Assembly: GCF_000025305.1 (NCBI RefSeq)
Contig: NC_013740.1
Coordinates: forward strand, 1,116,001 to 1,180,000
Direction: 5' to 3'
Length of the DNA stretch: 64,000 nucleotides
From: Acidaminococcus fermentans DSM 20731
GTDB taxonomy: Bacteria > Bacillota > Negativicutes > Acidaminococcales > Acidaminococcaceae
Part shown: positions 36,059 through 44,548 of the stretch, piece by piece
How the letters are laid out: each line of letters opens with the position of its first letter
How positions within the stretch are numbered: position 1 is the first letter of the stretch
Program-made: the position numbers and the translations under genes
The notes under the pieces: model-generated
The model's database searches: none
Told to the model about the DNA's origin: nothing
The model's input: the letters and a program-made list of their open reading frames with translations, nothing else

Positions 36059-37735
36059 TCAGATTTCCATGATCAGAGGCAGGATCATGGGACGCCGTCT
36101 GGTCTTTTCGAACAGATACCGGCCCAGGCTGTCCCGGACGGCACTCTTCAGTGCGGACCATTCGGTGATGTTGTTTTCATGGCATTTGTCCAGGGTGCTC
36201 AGCACACGGTCCCGGGCCCCTTCCATCAGTTCTTCGGATTCCCGGACATACACAAAGCCCCGGGATACGATATCCGGACCGGCTGCAATCCGGTAGGTGC
36301 TGTGGTCGATGGTCACCACCACGATCAGGATCCCGTCCTGGGACAGCTGCCGGCGGTCACGGAGCACCACATTGCCCACGTCGCCCACGCCCAGGCCGTC
36401 GATCAGCACCCGGCCGGCGGTGACTTTGCCGGAGATCCCGATGGAATCCCTGGTCAGGTCGACCACGGACCCGTTTTCCGCAATCACGATATTGTCCTTG
36501 GACATCCCCAGCTGCATGGCCAGTTTCTTGTGTTTCACCAGATGACGGTATTCCCCGTGGACCGGCATGAAGAACTTGGGATGGACCAGACGGTGCATCA
36601 GTTTGATTTCTTCCTGGCTGGCGTGGCCGGAAACATGGATGCCCTGTTCCCGTCCGTAGATCACCTCCGCGCCCTGTTTGTACAGGTTGTCGATGGTCCG
36701 GGCCACACCCTTTTCGTTGCCAGGGATGGGGGTGGCGGAAATGATCACCGTATCCCCGGGCATAATGGAGACCTTCCGATGATCGCTGTTGCTCATCCGG
36801 GTCAGGGCACTCATGGGTTCGCCCTGGCTGCCGGTGGTGATGATGGCGATCTGCCGGGGTGCGTAGTTCCGGCATTCATCGATGTCGATCAGTACCCCCT
36901 GGGGCACTTTCAGGTAGCCCATTTCAATGGAAATGTTCACCACGTTCACCATGCTCCGGCCAATGACCGCCACTTTCCGGCGGGTCATCACCGCAGCGTC
37001 GATCACCTGCTGGATCCGGTGTACATTGGAGGAGAAGGTGGCCACGATCACCCGGTTCCGGGCCAGCCGGAACTGTTCATCCAGGGTCTTGCCCACGCTC
37101 TTTTCGCTGGGGGTGTAGCCGGTCCGTTCAATGTTGGTGGAATCGCTCATCAGCAGCAGGACCCCTTTGCGGCCCACTTCCGCCAGCTTGGCGTAGTCCG
37201 TCACCTGTCCGTCCACCGGAGTCTGGTCGAACTTGTAGTCACCGGTGTGGACGATTACCCCGACCGGGGTATGGATGGCCAGAGCAACCGCATCGGGAAT
37301 GCTGTGGTTGACCCGGATGAATTCCACCCGGAAGGCGCCGGCCCGGACCGTAGCCCCCGGTTTCACCATTTTGCATTTGCTGTCAGAAACGCCGTTTTCC
37401 TTCAGACGGCCGGACAGGATGCCCAGGGTCAGGGGCGTTCCATATACCGGCACGTCGAAATCCTTCATCACATAGGGCAGGGCACCGATATGGTCTTCAT
37501 GGCCGTGGGTCAGGAAAATGGCTTTGAATTTGTCCTTGTTTTCCATCAGGAACGTGGTATCCGGGATCACCAGATCGATCCCCAGCATGTCATCATCCGG
37601 GAATGCCAGCCCGGCATCCACCAGGATCATGTCATTGCCGTAGACGAATGCCGTCATGTTCTTGCCGATTTCCCCCAGACCGCCCAGCGGAATGATGGAT
37701 AATTTTTTTTGTTGTCCTTTGCTGTTGTTATTCAA
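36059..37735 (-). CDS. rnj: Ribonuclease J
   Basis: Endo- and 5'-exoribonuclease of the metallo-beta-lactamase/beta-CASP class, central to mRNA decay in Firmicutes; 558 aa. Zinc motif HGHEDHIGALPY near 82-93, HTGDYKFD, SDSTN, the beta-CASP region with GNEKGVARTI and HVSGHASQEE, then PVHGEYRHL. The last about 90 residues form the C-terminal domain. TTG 37735 lies seven bases after GGAGG. Only one RNase J gene is in view, so J1 versus J2 is not assigned. The mRNA appears to have a leader of about 165 bases. Confidence 0.95.
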   Translation of the reverse strand: MNNNSKGQQKKLSIIPLGGLGEIGKNMTAFVYGNDMILVDAGLAFPDDDMLGIDLVIPDTTFLMENKDKFKAIFLTHGHEDHIGALPYVMKDFDVPVYGTPLTLGILSGRLKENGVSDSKCKMVKPGATVRAGAFRVEFIRVNHSIPDAVALAIHTPVGVIVHTGDYKFDQTPVDGQVTDYAKLAEVGRKGVLLLMSDSTNIERTGYTPSEKSVGKTLDEQFRLARNRVIVATFSSNVHRIQQVIDAAVMTRRKVAVIGRSMVNVVNISIEMGYLKVPQGVLIDIDECRNYAPRQIAIITTGSQGEPMSALTRMSNSDHRKVSIMPGDTVIISATPIPGNEKGVARTIDNLYKQGAEVIYGREQGIHVSGHASQEEIKLMHRLVHPKFFMPVHGEYRHLVKHKKLAMQLGMSKDNIVIAENGSVVDLTRDSIGISGKVTAGRVLIDGLGVGDVGNVVLRDRRQLSQDGILIVVVTIDHSTYRIAAGPDIVSRGFVYVRESEELMEGARDRVLSTLDKCHENNITEWSALKSAVRDSLGRYLFEKTRRRPMILPLIMEI

Positions 37736-37906
37736 AGGGACACCTCCTCAATATTTTTGGTCAGGATAAAATTTGCATATCAAAAGACTGGAGTATCTTC
37801 GCGTTCCATACTCCCTTTTCGAAACTATGTTTTCAATTCCCGTATCCCCTACGAATCCGAACGATTGGAACCGGACGGACCCTATAGGACTAGTCTCTTG
37901 TTCAAC

Positions 37907-37935
37907 ATTATACAGGTTTGATGCCTGTTTTGCAA
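37907..37935 (-). promoter_or_regulatory. Promoter of the RNase J gene
   Basis: Read on the minus strand: TTGCAA (37935-37930), 17-base spacer, TATAAT (37912-37907). It lies just past the TAXI gene stop and about 172 bases before the RNase J start, giving a long leader. That leader includes the hairpin GGAGTAT / ATACTCC at 37790-37814. Confidence 0.65.
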
Positions 37936-37955
37936 ATAAACTTTTGGGGTGAGGC

Positions 37956-38933
37956 TCAGGAACCGGATTGGCTGTCTTTCTGGAATTGTTCGGCACCGGG
38001 GGCCAACGGCAGCAGCGGATCCTGGAAAAACCGTTTTTTCAGATCCACTGGCAGGACGGGATGGCCAGCCTTCAGTTCCTGCCAATGGGGCCATATACGG
38101 GCCAGGAAGTTCCGTACTTGTTCCTGGTCCACCCGCTGCCGGGTCACCAGAAGGCACTGGAGAGCCACACTGGCACAGGGGCGGGTCTGGTTGGGATAGG
38201 TCCCCATGGGAATGGTCACCGGCTGGTACAGGGGATAGGCAGCCACCAGGTCGTCCAGGTCCTGCCCTTCCACAGGGACCAGCACCAGACGGCGCTGCCG
38301 GGCCAGATCCTTCAGGGCCGGATGAGGCAGGGAGCTGGTCAGAATGGCCGCATCCACCGTCCCCTCCTTCAGGGCCCGTACCGTATCTTCCACCGTAAGA
38401 TACTGGATCCGCACATCGTCTTCCGCAATCCCCGCCGCTTCCAGCAGCTGCCGGGCATTGAGGGCGGAACCGGAGCCGGGGGCTCCCACGGAAACCGTCT
38501 TTCCCTTCAGGTCCTGGAGCCTCCGGATCCCGGTCAGGTCGTAGGTGATGATCTGGACCGTTTCCGGCATCAGGGTCCCCACCTGTTCCAGGTCTTCAAT
38601 GGGGCGCCCTTCATAGGGCCCCGTGCCGGTCCGGGCATACCAGGCCGCATCACTCTGGACCAGGGCCAGGTCCGCTTTTTCCTGGCGCAGCAGTTCCAGG
38701 TTGGCCAGGGAGCCGGTACTATCCGCCGCCTTCAAAGGAGGCTGTTTCCCATCCTGGTTCACCAGATTCACCAGATCCCCTCCCAGGCTTCCGTAACCGC
38801 CCACCGTCTGCCCGGCCGCCAGCACCATTTCCCTGGGCGGCGCTTTCCGCCGGGGAACCGTACCCGTCTGGTCTTTGCATCCTGCCAGGCAGAAAAGGAG
38901 CAGGGCCAGAACGGAAAGGATGATTTTCTTCAT
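37956..38933 (-). CDS. TAXI-family TRAP-type solute-binding lipoprotein (orphan)
   Basis: Extracytoplasmic substrate-binding protein of 325 aa. The signal peptide has lipobox CLAGC (cysteine about 19), so it is membrane-anchored. The TAXI/NMT1-like fold shows LAAGQTVGGYGSLGGDLVNL, LALVQSDAAWYARTG, LKGKTVSVGAPGSGSALNAR and VDAAILTSSLPHPAL. AAGGAGGG precedes the ATG. Its partner, the fused DctQM membrane protein of TRAP-TAXI systems, is not next to it; the upstream neighbour is an epimerase. Substrates of this family are often glutamate or 2-oxoglutarate, which would suit this organism, but that is inference. Confidence 0.87.
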   Translation of the reverse strand: MKKIILSVLALLLFCLAGCKDQTGTVPRRKAPPREMVLAAGQTVGGYGSLGGDLVNLVNQDGKQPPLKAADSTGSLANLELLRQEKADLALVQSDAAWYARTGTGPYEGRPIEDLEQVGTLMPETVQIITYDLTGIRRLQDLKGKTVSVGAPGSGSALNARQLLEAAGIAEDDVRIQYLTVEDTVRALKEGTVDAAILTSSLPHPALKDLARQRRLVLVPVEGQDLDDLVAAYPLYQPVTIPMGTYPNQTRPCASVALQCLLVTRQRVDQEQVRNFLARIWPHWQELKAGHPVLPVDLKKRFFQDPLLPLAPGAEQFQKDSQSGS

Positions 38934-38961
38934 AAGTCCCTCCTTGTTCTCCCTGCTCCTG

Positions 38962-39879
38962 TTATTTCTGGAAATAGGCCAGCGTTCCTGCAAGGCCCTT
39001 TTCCAGATCCGTGTATTCCTTCATCCCCAGGGTCTCCACCAGCGCCTGGTGGCTCAGCACCGAGGCATAGATGTCCCCCGGCCGCACCGGTCCGTAATGG
39101 ACGTCCATTTTATGTCCCAGGATCTTTTCCATGGTGCCGATCAGCTGGTTCAGGGAAACTTCCTCATTGGTGGATACATTCAGGGTGGCACAGCCTGCGT
39201 AGCCCACCCCCAGGCTCATGGCCCGGGCAATATCCCCGGCATAGACGAAATCCCGGGTCTGGTTCCCGTCTCCGAACACGGTGACCGGTTCCTTCCGGGC
39301 AATCTTCCGGGCAAAGACGGAGATCACGCCGCCCTCGCCGGTTTCCCCCTGCCGTTCTCCGTACACATTGGCGAACCGGAAGATGATGTGCTTTAAGCCG
39401 AAGCACCGGCTGTACAGACGGATGTAATCCTCTCCCACCGCTTTGGACAGGCCATAGAAAGAAGTGGGCGCCGGCACTTCCGTTTCCAGAAGGGGCAGGT
39501 TCTGGTTGTCCCCGTAGATGGCCGCACTGGAAGAAAAGATGATCTGTTCCACGCCGCTTTTCCGGCAGCCTTCCAGCACATGGACCAGGCCCGTCACGTT
39601 CAGGTCCTCATCCGCTTCCGGATGCTCCATGGAATAGGGCACCAGGGTCTGGGCCGCCAGATGGATTACCGTCTGGAATTTTTCCTCCATCAGGAAATCC
39701 GTCAGTTCCCTGGACCGGATGTCCATCAGCCGGAACCGGGCGCCTTCCGGCACATAGGCCCGTTTCCCCGTGGACAGGTTGTCCAGCACCGTCACTTCAC
39801 AATCACCCCGGCCCAACAGCGCCGGTACCACATGGGAGCCGATGAACCCGGCCCCTCCCGTTACCAGAATCTTTCTCAT
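38962..39879 (-). CDS. NAD-dependent nucleotide-sugar epimerase (GalE-like)
   Basis: Extended short-chain dehydrogenase of 305 aa, most like UDP-glucose or UDP-GlcNAc 4-epimerase. The NAD motif ILVTGGAGFIGSHVV is at 4-18. SSSAAIYGD supplies the catalytic Ser region and YGLSK near 144-148 the Tyr/Lys pair. VFGDGNQTRDFVYAGDIARA is typical of sugar epimerases. It is shorter than GalE of E. coli and close to the archaeal/Firmicutes type. Its ATG overlaps the stop of the flippase-like gene (ATGA), so the two are translated together and may both serve surface glycan or glycolipid synthesis. Confidence 0.85.
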   Translation of the reverse strand: MRKILVTGGAGFIGSHVVPALLGRGDCEVTVLDNLSTGKRAYVPEGARFRLMDIRSRELTDFLMEEKFQTVIHLAAQTLVPYSMEHPEADEDLNVTGLVHVLEGCRKSGVEQIIFSSSAAIYGDNQNLPLLETEVPAPTSFYGLSKAVGEDYIRLYSRCFGLKHIIFRFANVYGERQGETGEGGVISVFARKIARKEPVTVFGDGNQTRDFVYAGDIARAMSLGVGYAGCATLNVSTNEEVSLNQLIGTMEKILGHKMDVHYGPVRPGDIYASVLSHQALVETLGMKEYTDLEKGLAGTLAYFQK

Positions 39880-40880
39880 GAATCCATATCCCTCCGATCC
39901 CGAATTTTGGTCAGGATATCCAGACCAAAGCATTTGATGGTTACCACGGCGCCGATCGTGAAAGGAATGTATTCACAGAAGAAACGCCACAAAATGGCCA
40001 GCACCCCGGCCGTCCCAGGGGGCAGCAGGGAATTGAACAGCACCAGGAAGCCCCCTTCCGCCACGCCGCTGCCGCCGGGTGTGGGGGTAAAATACAGCAC
40101 CAGGTTGATCAGGCACATGCGCCCCATGACAATGTGCAGGGGCAGGTCGATGCCGAAGGCTTTGATGAACACCGGCACCACCGAATAGATGAACAAAAGG
40201 CTGATCCCCGATTCCAGAAAAGCCCGGAGCACCTGCCGGGGGTTGTCCTTCAGCATGAACATGGCCTGCTGGAAATCCCGGTAGCCCAGGAAAATGGCCT
40301 CCTGGACCCGGGGAGAGAACCGGCGGCTGAACCGGGCCAGCCATTTTTCCAGCCGTCCCCCCATCACCAGATGCCAGAGCAGCCAGGGAGCCCCGATGAA
40401 AAAGGCACAGACCAAGGCAATGACGCTGGTGGGCATCCAGCTCACCAGTTCCGGGTCGAACCAGAACACCAGGGGCATCATCAAAAACAGGAACAGGATG
40501 GAAAACACCGTCCGGACAATGACGATCAGGGTGGATTTGGCCACCGGCACGCCCGCCCGCTTCATGAACATGAGCATGGCAATGCCCCCGCCTCCCTGTC
40601 CGGGAGTCAGGAGAGCCAGGAAATAGTTGCTGAACACCGCGTAGAAAATATGGGCATAGTCCATTTTTTCCCCGGAAAGCCGGGTGAGGGTGATCAGCCG
40701 GGTGGCATCAAAAAAGAGCCCCACGGAAAGGACACCCAGCGCCAGCAGCGCATAGTACCACTTGAAGGTGGTGAGATATACCAGGGCCCGTACATCAAAA
40801 GTAAAATAAAGAACGCCTGCTGATACGAGGATGACCACAAAAAACAGCACGCACAGCATGCGCAGAAGGGTTTTGTTCAT
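39876..40880 (-). CDS. Flippase-like membrane protein (UPF0104/LPG synthase TM region)
   Basis: Integral membrane protein of 334 aa with about eight helices, matching the lysylphosphatidylglycerol synthase transmembrane domain family without the catalytic C-domain of MprF. LTPGQGGGGIAMLMFMKRAG and FTPTPGGSGVAEGGF are the conserved glycine-rich loops. ATG 40880 is chosen because the promoter -10 at 40954-40959 lies inside any longer frame. It has only a weak AGGT ribosome site. First gene of the pair with the epimerase. Confidence 0.8.
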   Translation of the reverse strand: MNKTLLRMLCVLFFVVILVSAGVLYFTFDVRALVYLTTFKWYYALLALGVLSVGLFFDATRLITLTRLSGEKMDYAHIFYAVFSNYFLALLTPGQGGGGIAMLMFMKRAGVPVAKSTLIVIVRTVFSILFLFLMMPLVFWFDPELVSWMPTSVIALVCAFFIGAPWLLWHLVMGGRLEKWLARFSRRFSPRVQEAIFLGYRDFQQAMFMLKDNPRQVLRAFLESGISLLFIYSVVPVFIKAFGIDLPLHIVMGRMCLINLVLYFTPTPGGSGVAEGGFLVLFNSLLPPGTAGVLAILWRFFCEYIPFTIGAVVTIKCFGLDILTKIRDRRDMDS

Positions 40881-40953
40881 AGAATATGACCTGCCAGTAT
40901 CGTTGTATTTGAAAAAAACTTCAGTCTGTAAATGCTGAAACCAATCTTTGTAC

Positions 40954-40959
40954 ATTATA
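40954..40959 (-). promoter_or_regulatory. Extended -10 of the flippase-epimerase pair
   Basis: Minus-strand ATGGTATAAT about 75 bases before the start codon, immediately past the RNase HIII stop. Confidence 0.6.
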
Positions 40960-41003
40960 CCATAGGACCGGGACAAAAACATAAAACAAATCGTGAATCG
41001 GTC

Positions 41004-41957
41004 TTACAGCTTTCCTGTGTTGGCAAAATGGAGCTTCACATATTGTTCCAGGGCGTCCTTTCCCTGCTCCCGGACCAGTTTCCGGGCCGCCGCCGTGGCC
41101 TGGTCCCCGCCCCCCTTGGGCAGCGGGAAGCCGGCCTGTGCCGAGAGCTGGTCCATGACTTCCACAAATGCATCCCGGGCCAGGATGGACGCCGCCGCCA
41201 CCGCCATATCCGCTTCCCCTTTGGGCTGCTGGTACACCTTCAGCCCCGGGAATCCCGTCTCCAGGGTGGAAGCGATGGCATTGTGCCGGGTAAACTGGTC
41301 CACCAGGGCAAAACGGCACTCCGGCACCTGCTGGATCACCCGGCCCAGGGCATGGATGTGGCCGCTGGCCAGAAGATGGTTCAGGTTTTGTTTCCGGGCC
41401 TTCAGCTGGGCATACCGCTGGTTGTAGAACCGGGGTTTCAGCACCAGCACCGTATGGGCCCGGGCCGTCTGCCGGATCTTTTCCGCCAGAAGGCGGATCT
41501 TTCCGTCCGTCAGGGCCTTGCTGTCACAAATGCCCCAGGCCGCATACTGCCGGGCCGCAGCAAGGTCCAGGCACACCGCCGCCACGGCCAGAGGACCGAA
41601 ATAGTCCCCCTTGCCGCTTTCGTCGCTGCCGCACCAGAGACCGTCAAACCCTGGTTTTCCCGCCAGCAGGGTCACTCCCCCCGGTTCCAGGGCAGGAGAA
41701 ATGGCCCCGGAAGAGGCAGTGTCCCCCTCCCCCAGGGCGTTCCGGCACTGGTCCTGGAGAGGGGATACTTTGCCGCTCCACACCTGCTTCAGGCCCTTTT
41801 TCCCGTTGTACAGGGCCAGGTTTACCGTATCCGGTCCTTTCCGGACCTTCAGCTGCCGGCCGTAATTGATTTCCTTTTCTTCCACCGGTTCTTCCGTCAG
41901 CTGCTGGAGTTTTTCCCGCACCTGGCGTACATACTGCGCAAAATCACAAGGGGTCAT
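41004..41957 (-). CDS. rnhC: Ribonuclease HIII
   Basis: Degrades RNA in RNA-DNA hybrids; 317 aa. An N-terminal TBP-like (DUF3378) substrate-binding domain (about 1-90) precedes the catalytic domain with GSDESGKGDYFGPLAVAA near 108-125 (the Asp and Glu of the DEDD set), CDSKALTD, and KGEADMAVAAASILARD. The Asp-Glu start rather than Asp-Glu-Ala separates HIII from HII. Its ATG overlaps the stop of the P-loop/Asp23 gene by four bases. Confidence 0.94.
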   Translation of the reverse strand: MTPCDFAQYVRQVREKLQQLTEEPVEEKEINYGRQLKVRKGPDTVNLALYNGKKGLKQVWSGKVSPLQDQCRNALGEGDTASSGAISPALEPGGVTLLAGKPGFDGLWCGSDESGKGDYFGPLAVAAVCLDLAAARQYAAWGICDSKALTDGKIRLLAEKIRQTARAHTVLVLKPRFYNQRYAQLKARKQNLNHLLASGHIHALGRVIQQVPECRFALVDQFTRHNAIASTLETGFPGLKVYQQPKGEADMAVAAASILARDAFVEVMDQLSAQAGFPLPKGGGDQATAAARKLVREQGKDALEQYVKLHFANTGKL

Positions 41958-42850
41958 GCCCCGGGTTCCTCCTTTGCATCTCCTTCCCCGCCGGCTGCCG
42001 CTTCCTGGAGATGTTTGGGCAGATCCGGGGGCCGCACCGTCAGGCTGCGGATGGAGACATCGATATTTTTCACCGGCATGCTGGTCATGCCTTCCACTTT
42101 CAGTTTGATCCTGGTCTGGAGACTCTTCACCACTTCATAAATGGGTGCCCCGAAGAACAGGATGATCTCCAGATAGATGGTCATGCCCTTGCTGGTGTCC
42201 GAAGGGCGGCGCACCTTGATGGAGGTGATCCGGTCCACTTCCTTGTTCTTTTTCACCACGATCCGCACAATGTCGCTGACCACATAATCGGATACGGTGA
42301 TCTTCCCGTAATAGCTGAAAGCCGGCCGGACAATGGATTTTTCCGGCAGGGCCTGGTGCTTCCGGTTCCGGGAAAACAGCCGGTGAGGCAGGTCCACCAG
42401 CACCCCGGAAAGATGGGGCTTCAGTTCGATGGTGGGCACCGGCACCACATGCTTGCCTTCCTTGATCCGGGTCTCCCGGGCCTTTTTCATCTCCCGGGTG
42501 GTGGAAACATCCTGGATGTACACCGTTTCCGAAGGCGCCGGGATCTGGAGCCGTTTGCAGATGGTCCCCACCATCTTGTCCGAAGTGCCGATCACCAGCA
42601 GGGTCTGGATATCGCTGCCGGCCAGGGCGGAACGGACTTCCCGGCAATGGTCCTTTTCCATAAAGATGGCCCGTTTCACCGCCTGGACCTTGTTCTGTTC
42701 CGTTTTGGCACTGGTCCCGGCCAGGATTTTGGTCCCTTCGATCAGGAGACCGTCATCGATGATGCCGTCGCAGTGATGGTCATGGGCGACCCCGATGGCC
42801 CGGAAGCTTTTTCCGGTACCGCTGGGGCCAACAAAAGCTACGACTTTCAT
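41954..42850 (-). CDS. P-loop NTPase fused to an Asp23/Gls24-like domain
   Basis: Unusual two-domain protein of 298 aa. The N-terminal half opens with VVAFVGPSGTGKSFRAIGVA (Walker A at about 7-15), then DGIIDDGLLIEG and LLVIGTSDKMVGTICKRL, a compact P-loop ATPase or kinase-like fold. The C-terminal half (about 170-280) has the Asp23/Gls24 (DUF322) pattern YYGKITVSDYVVSDIVRIVV, then IYEVVKSLQTRIKLKVE and MPVKNIDVSIRSLTV. The tail is Gly/Glu-rich. It is transcribed between the PHP gene and rnhC, overlapping rnhC. Asp23 proteins are envelope-stress factors in Firmicutes; what the ATPase part does is unknown. ATG 42850 is favoured over GTG 42859. Confidence 0.78.
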   Translation of the reverse strand: MKVVAFVGPSGTGKSFRAIGVAHDHHCDGIIDDGLLIEGTKILAGTSAKTEQNKVQAVKRAIFMEKDHCREVRSALAGSDIQTLLVIGTSDKMVGTICKRLQIPAPSETVYIQDVSTTREMKKARETRIKEGKHVVPVPTIELKPHLSGVLVDLPHRLFSRNRKHQALPEKSIVRPAFSYYGKITVSDYVVSDIVRIVVKKNKEVDRITSIKVRRPSDTSKGMTIYLEIILFFGAPIYEVVKSLQTRIKLKVEGMTSMPVKNIDVSIRSLTVRPPDLPKHLQEAAAGGEGDAKEEPGA

Positions 42851-42871
42851 GGTATGCACCTGCTTTTTCCG

Positions 42872-43705
42872 TCAGATTTTCTTTCCCCGGATGATCCCTT
42901 CCACCCTGGCATAGGGAATGGGAAATTCCCCCAGATGGAGGGGAAACCGGCCGGCATTGCCGTGGAGATCGCTGCCGCCGCTGGTCAGGAGGCCATGGTC
43001 CCGGGCCACCTTCAGCCAGTCGTGCCGGGGATTTTCCTTCAGCACAGAAGGATGCCACACTTCCATCCCGTCGAAAGGCACCGTATCCAGCAGTTCTTCC
43101 ACCAGGGCCGGGTCTTCGATTTCCGCCGGATGGGCCAGTACCGCAATGCCCCCGGCCCCATGGAGCAGGTCCACCGCCTCTTTGGGAGACAGCTTCACCT
43201 GCCGGCAGTAGGCAGGACGGCCGCTGGCGATCAGAGCATCGAACACCGCCTGGGTATGGGAGAACAGCCCCTTTTTCACCAGCACCCGGGCAATGTGGGG
43301 CCGGCCCAGGCTTTTGGAACCATTGGCTTCCTCCCGGACCTCGGCAAAGGTCAGGGGATATCCCAGGGCATTGACTCTTTCCACGATCTTCCGGATCCGG
43401 GCGATCCGTCCCACCCGGGTCCAGGCCATGGCCTGGAGCAGGGGCTGGTTATCCGGGTCGAAATGGTAGCCCAGCACATGGACATCCTTTCCCTTGTAAT
43501 CCGTATCGATTTCCACCCCCCGGATCAGTTCCAGATCCAGATGGCGGAAATGGATGGTCCGGGCTGCCCGGTTGTAGGCCTGGATGTTGTCGTGGTCCGT
43601 AATGGCAATGGCCGTGATCCCGGAAGCCCGGGCCTGGGCCACGATTTTTTCCGGTGTGTAGATGCCGTCAGAAAAAGTGGTATGGATATGTAAATCGGCC
43701 AGCAT
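42872..43705 (-). CDS. PHP-domain phosphoesterase (RNase AM/TrpH-like)
   Basis: Metal-dependent phosphoesterase of 277 aa. The four PHP motifs are present: DLHIHTTFSDG near 4-14, ITDHDNIQAY, the Glu in GVEIDTDYKGKDVHVLGY, and AVLAHPAEIED with GSDLHGN near the end. The E. coli relative YciV is a 5'-3' exonuclease acting on short RNA and DNA and on 3'-phosphoadenosine nucleotides. AAGGAG precedes the ATG and a minus-strand TATAAT lies at 43738-43743. It probably heads the operon PHP - P-loop/Asp23 - rnhC. Confidence 0.88.
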   Translation of the reverse strand: MLADLHIHTTFSDGIYTPEKIVAQARASGITAIAITDHDNIQAYNRAARTIHFRHLDLELIRGVEIDTDYKGKDVHVLGYHFDPDNQPLLQAMAWTRVGRIARIRKIVERVNALGYPLTFAEVREEANGSKSLGRPHIARVLVKKGLFSHTQAVFDALIASGRPAYCRQVKLSPKEAVDLLHGAGGIAVLAHPAEIEDPALVEELLDTVPFDGMEVWHPSVLKENPRHDWLKVARDHGLLTSGGSDLHGNAGRFPLHLGEFPIPYARVEGIIRGKKI

Positions 43706-43737
43706 GGCAATTCTCCTTCGTCAGTTCTTATGCCTTG

Positions 43738-43743
43738 ATTATA
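43738..43743 (-). promoter_or_regulatory. Extended -10 of the PHP operon
   Basis: Minus-strand ATGGTATAAT about 33 bases before the PHP start codon. Confidence 0.55.
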
Positions 43744-43750
43744 CCATAAG

Positions 43751-43781
43751 GAAAAGGGGAGTGAAAATATTTTCACTCCCC
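43751..43781 (-). terminator. Intrinsic terminator of the low-GC gene pair
   Basis: Perfect stem GGGGAGTGAAAA / TTTTCACTCCCC, followed on the minus strand by CTTTTCC. Beyond it lies the short module CATTAGTCACTAGTCCAC then AGTCACTAG (43793-43819), part of the interspersed CTAGTGA family. Confidence 0.8.
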
Positions 43782-43815
43782 CCCTTCCCAGTCATTAGTC
43801 ACTAGTCCACAGTCA

Positions 43816-43971
43816 CTAGCTGTAGGATTCAATCAAAGCTCCTGTGAAATCGATATATCCTCTGAGTAACTTCCCCATGATTTTTGTGGCAGCTTTCATC
43901 TCTTCCGGCGCCAGCACATCATTTCCCGGATGCATCAATAACCAAGGTTGGATGTCCACTAAGTGAGACAC
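43816..43971 (-). CDS. Small unknown ORF (51 aa)
   Basis: GTG 43971 lies eight bases after AAAGGAG. The product begins MSHLVDIQPWLLMHPGNDVL and continues APEEMKAATKIMGKLLRGYI, ending in SYS. Its stop is TAG inside a CTAGTGA repeat module, so the natural 3' end may have been lost. I do not recognise a family. It shares the low GC of the gene before it (20 bases upstream) and probably its transcript. Confidence 0.5.
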   Translation of the reverse strand: MSHLVDIQPWLLMHPGNDVLAPEEMKAATKIMGKLLRGYIDFTGALIESYS

Positions 43972-43991
43972 GATAAGGACTCCTTTTTACA

Positions 43992-44465
43992 TTATTGGAA
44001 CAGGTTCTCCCACTGGGTAATGGAGTCCGGCAGGAGCCCTTTGTACTCCTGATAAAATCGCTCCAGTTCTTCTTTTGTAATGACGATGATCCGCTCATCC
44101 TTTTCCGGATTCTCGATATGAGGGGCATACAAATACACCAAACACCCTTTTTCCGTAAATTCCTTAAAATCTTCAGCCTTCAGCTTTTTGTCTCTGCCTC
44201 CTTTAACCTGTACAACTGCACGTTGTCCTTTTTTAGCCGGGTCCCTGGAAATGAATTCACATTCAATTTTGATAGTTGTAGAATGATTGGCAATGGAGTT
44301 GGAAAGCACATAATAGTTTTCCTTCAGCTGAATGTAGGAAATGACCAGTTCCTCCAGATCGAAATCCGGAAGATTATCCAGGAATGAGCCTTCCCCCGGT
44401 TTGCAATCATAGCTGTACACATCTTTTCCGGACCGTTTATTGAATTCATACTTTGAGTAATTCAA
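43992..44465 (-). pseudogene. 5'-truncated nuclease-like gene (PD-(D/E)XK-like remnant)
   Basis: The frame gives 157 residues from a TTG at 44465, but no ribosome site precedes it. The same frame stays open upstream to about 44590 (reading TPYTTSLVRNTIHDLTGNEL) through the terminator of the MFS gene, so the real 5' part seems lost. TIKIECEFISRDP followed by RAVVQVKGGRDKKLKAEDF resembles the Glu...(Q)xK core of restriction-endonuclease-like folds, with EELERFYQEYKGLLP at the end. GC is about 28-42% per 60-base line against about 60% around it, so the piece is foreign. It may still make a short protein. Confidence 0.5.
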
Positions 44466-44548
44466 AACTAATTCGTTACCAGTTAAATCATGGATAGTAT
44501 TTCTTACTAAGGAAGTAGTATAAGGGGTGCGTGCACGGGGAGTGGTGC

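Noticed and set aside
37741-37900. Riboswitch or tRNA in the leader of the RNase J gene
   Set aside because: No known aptamer signature or cloverleaf is recognisable; only a short hairpin, so reported as a leader of unknown function.
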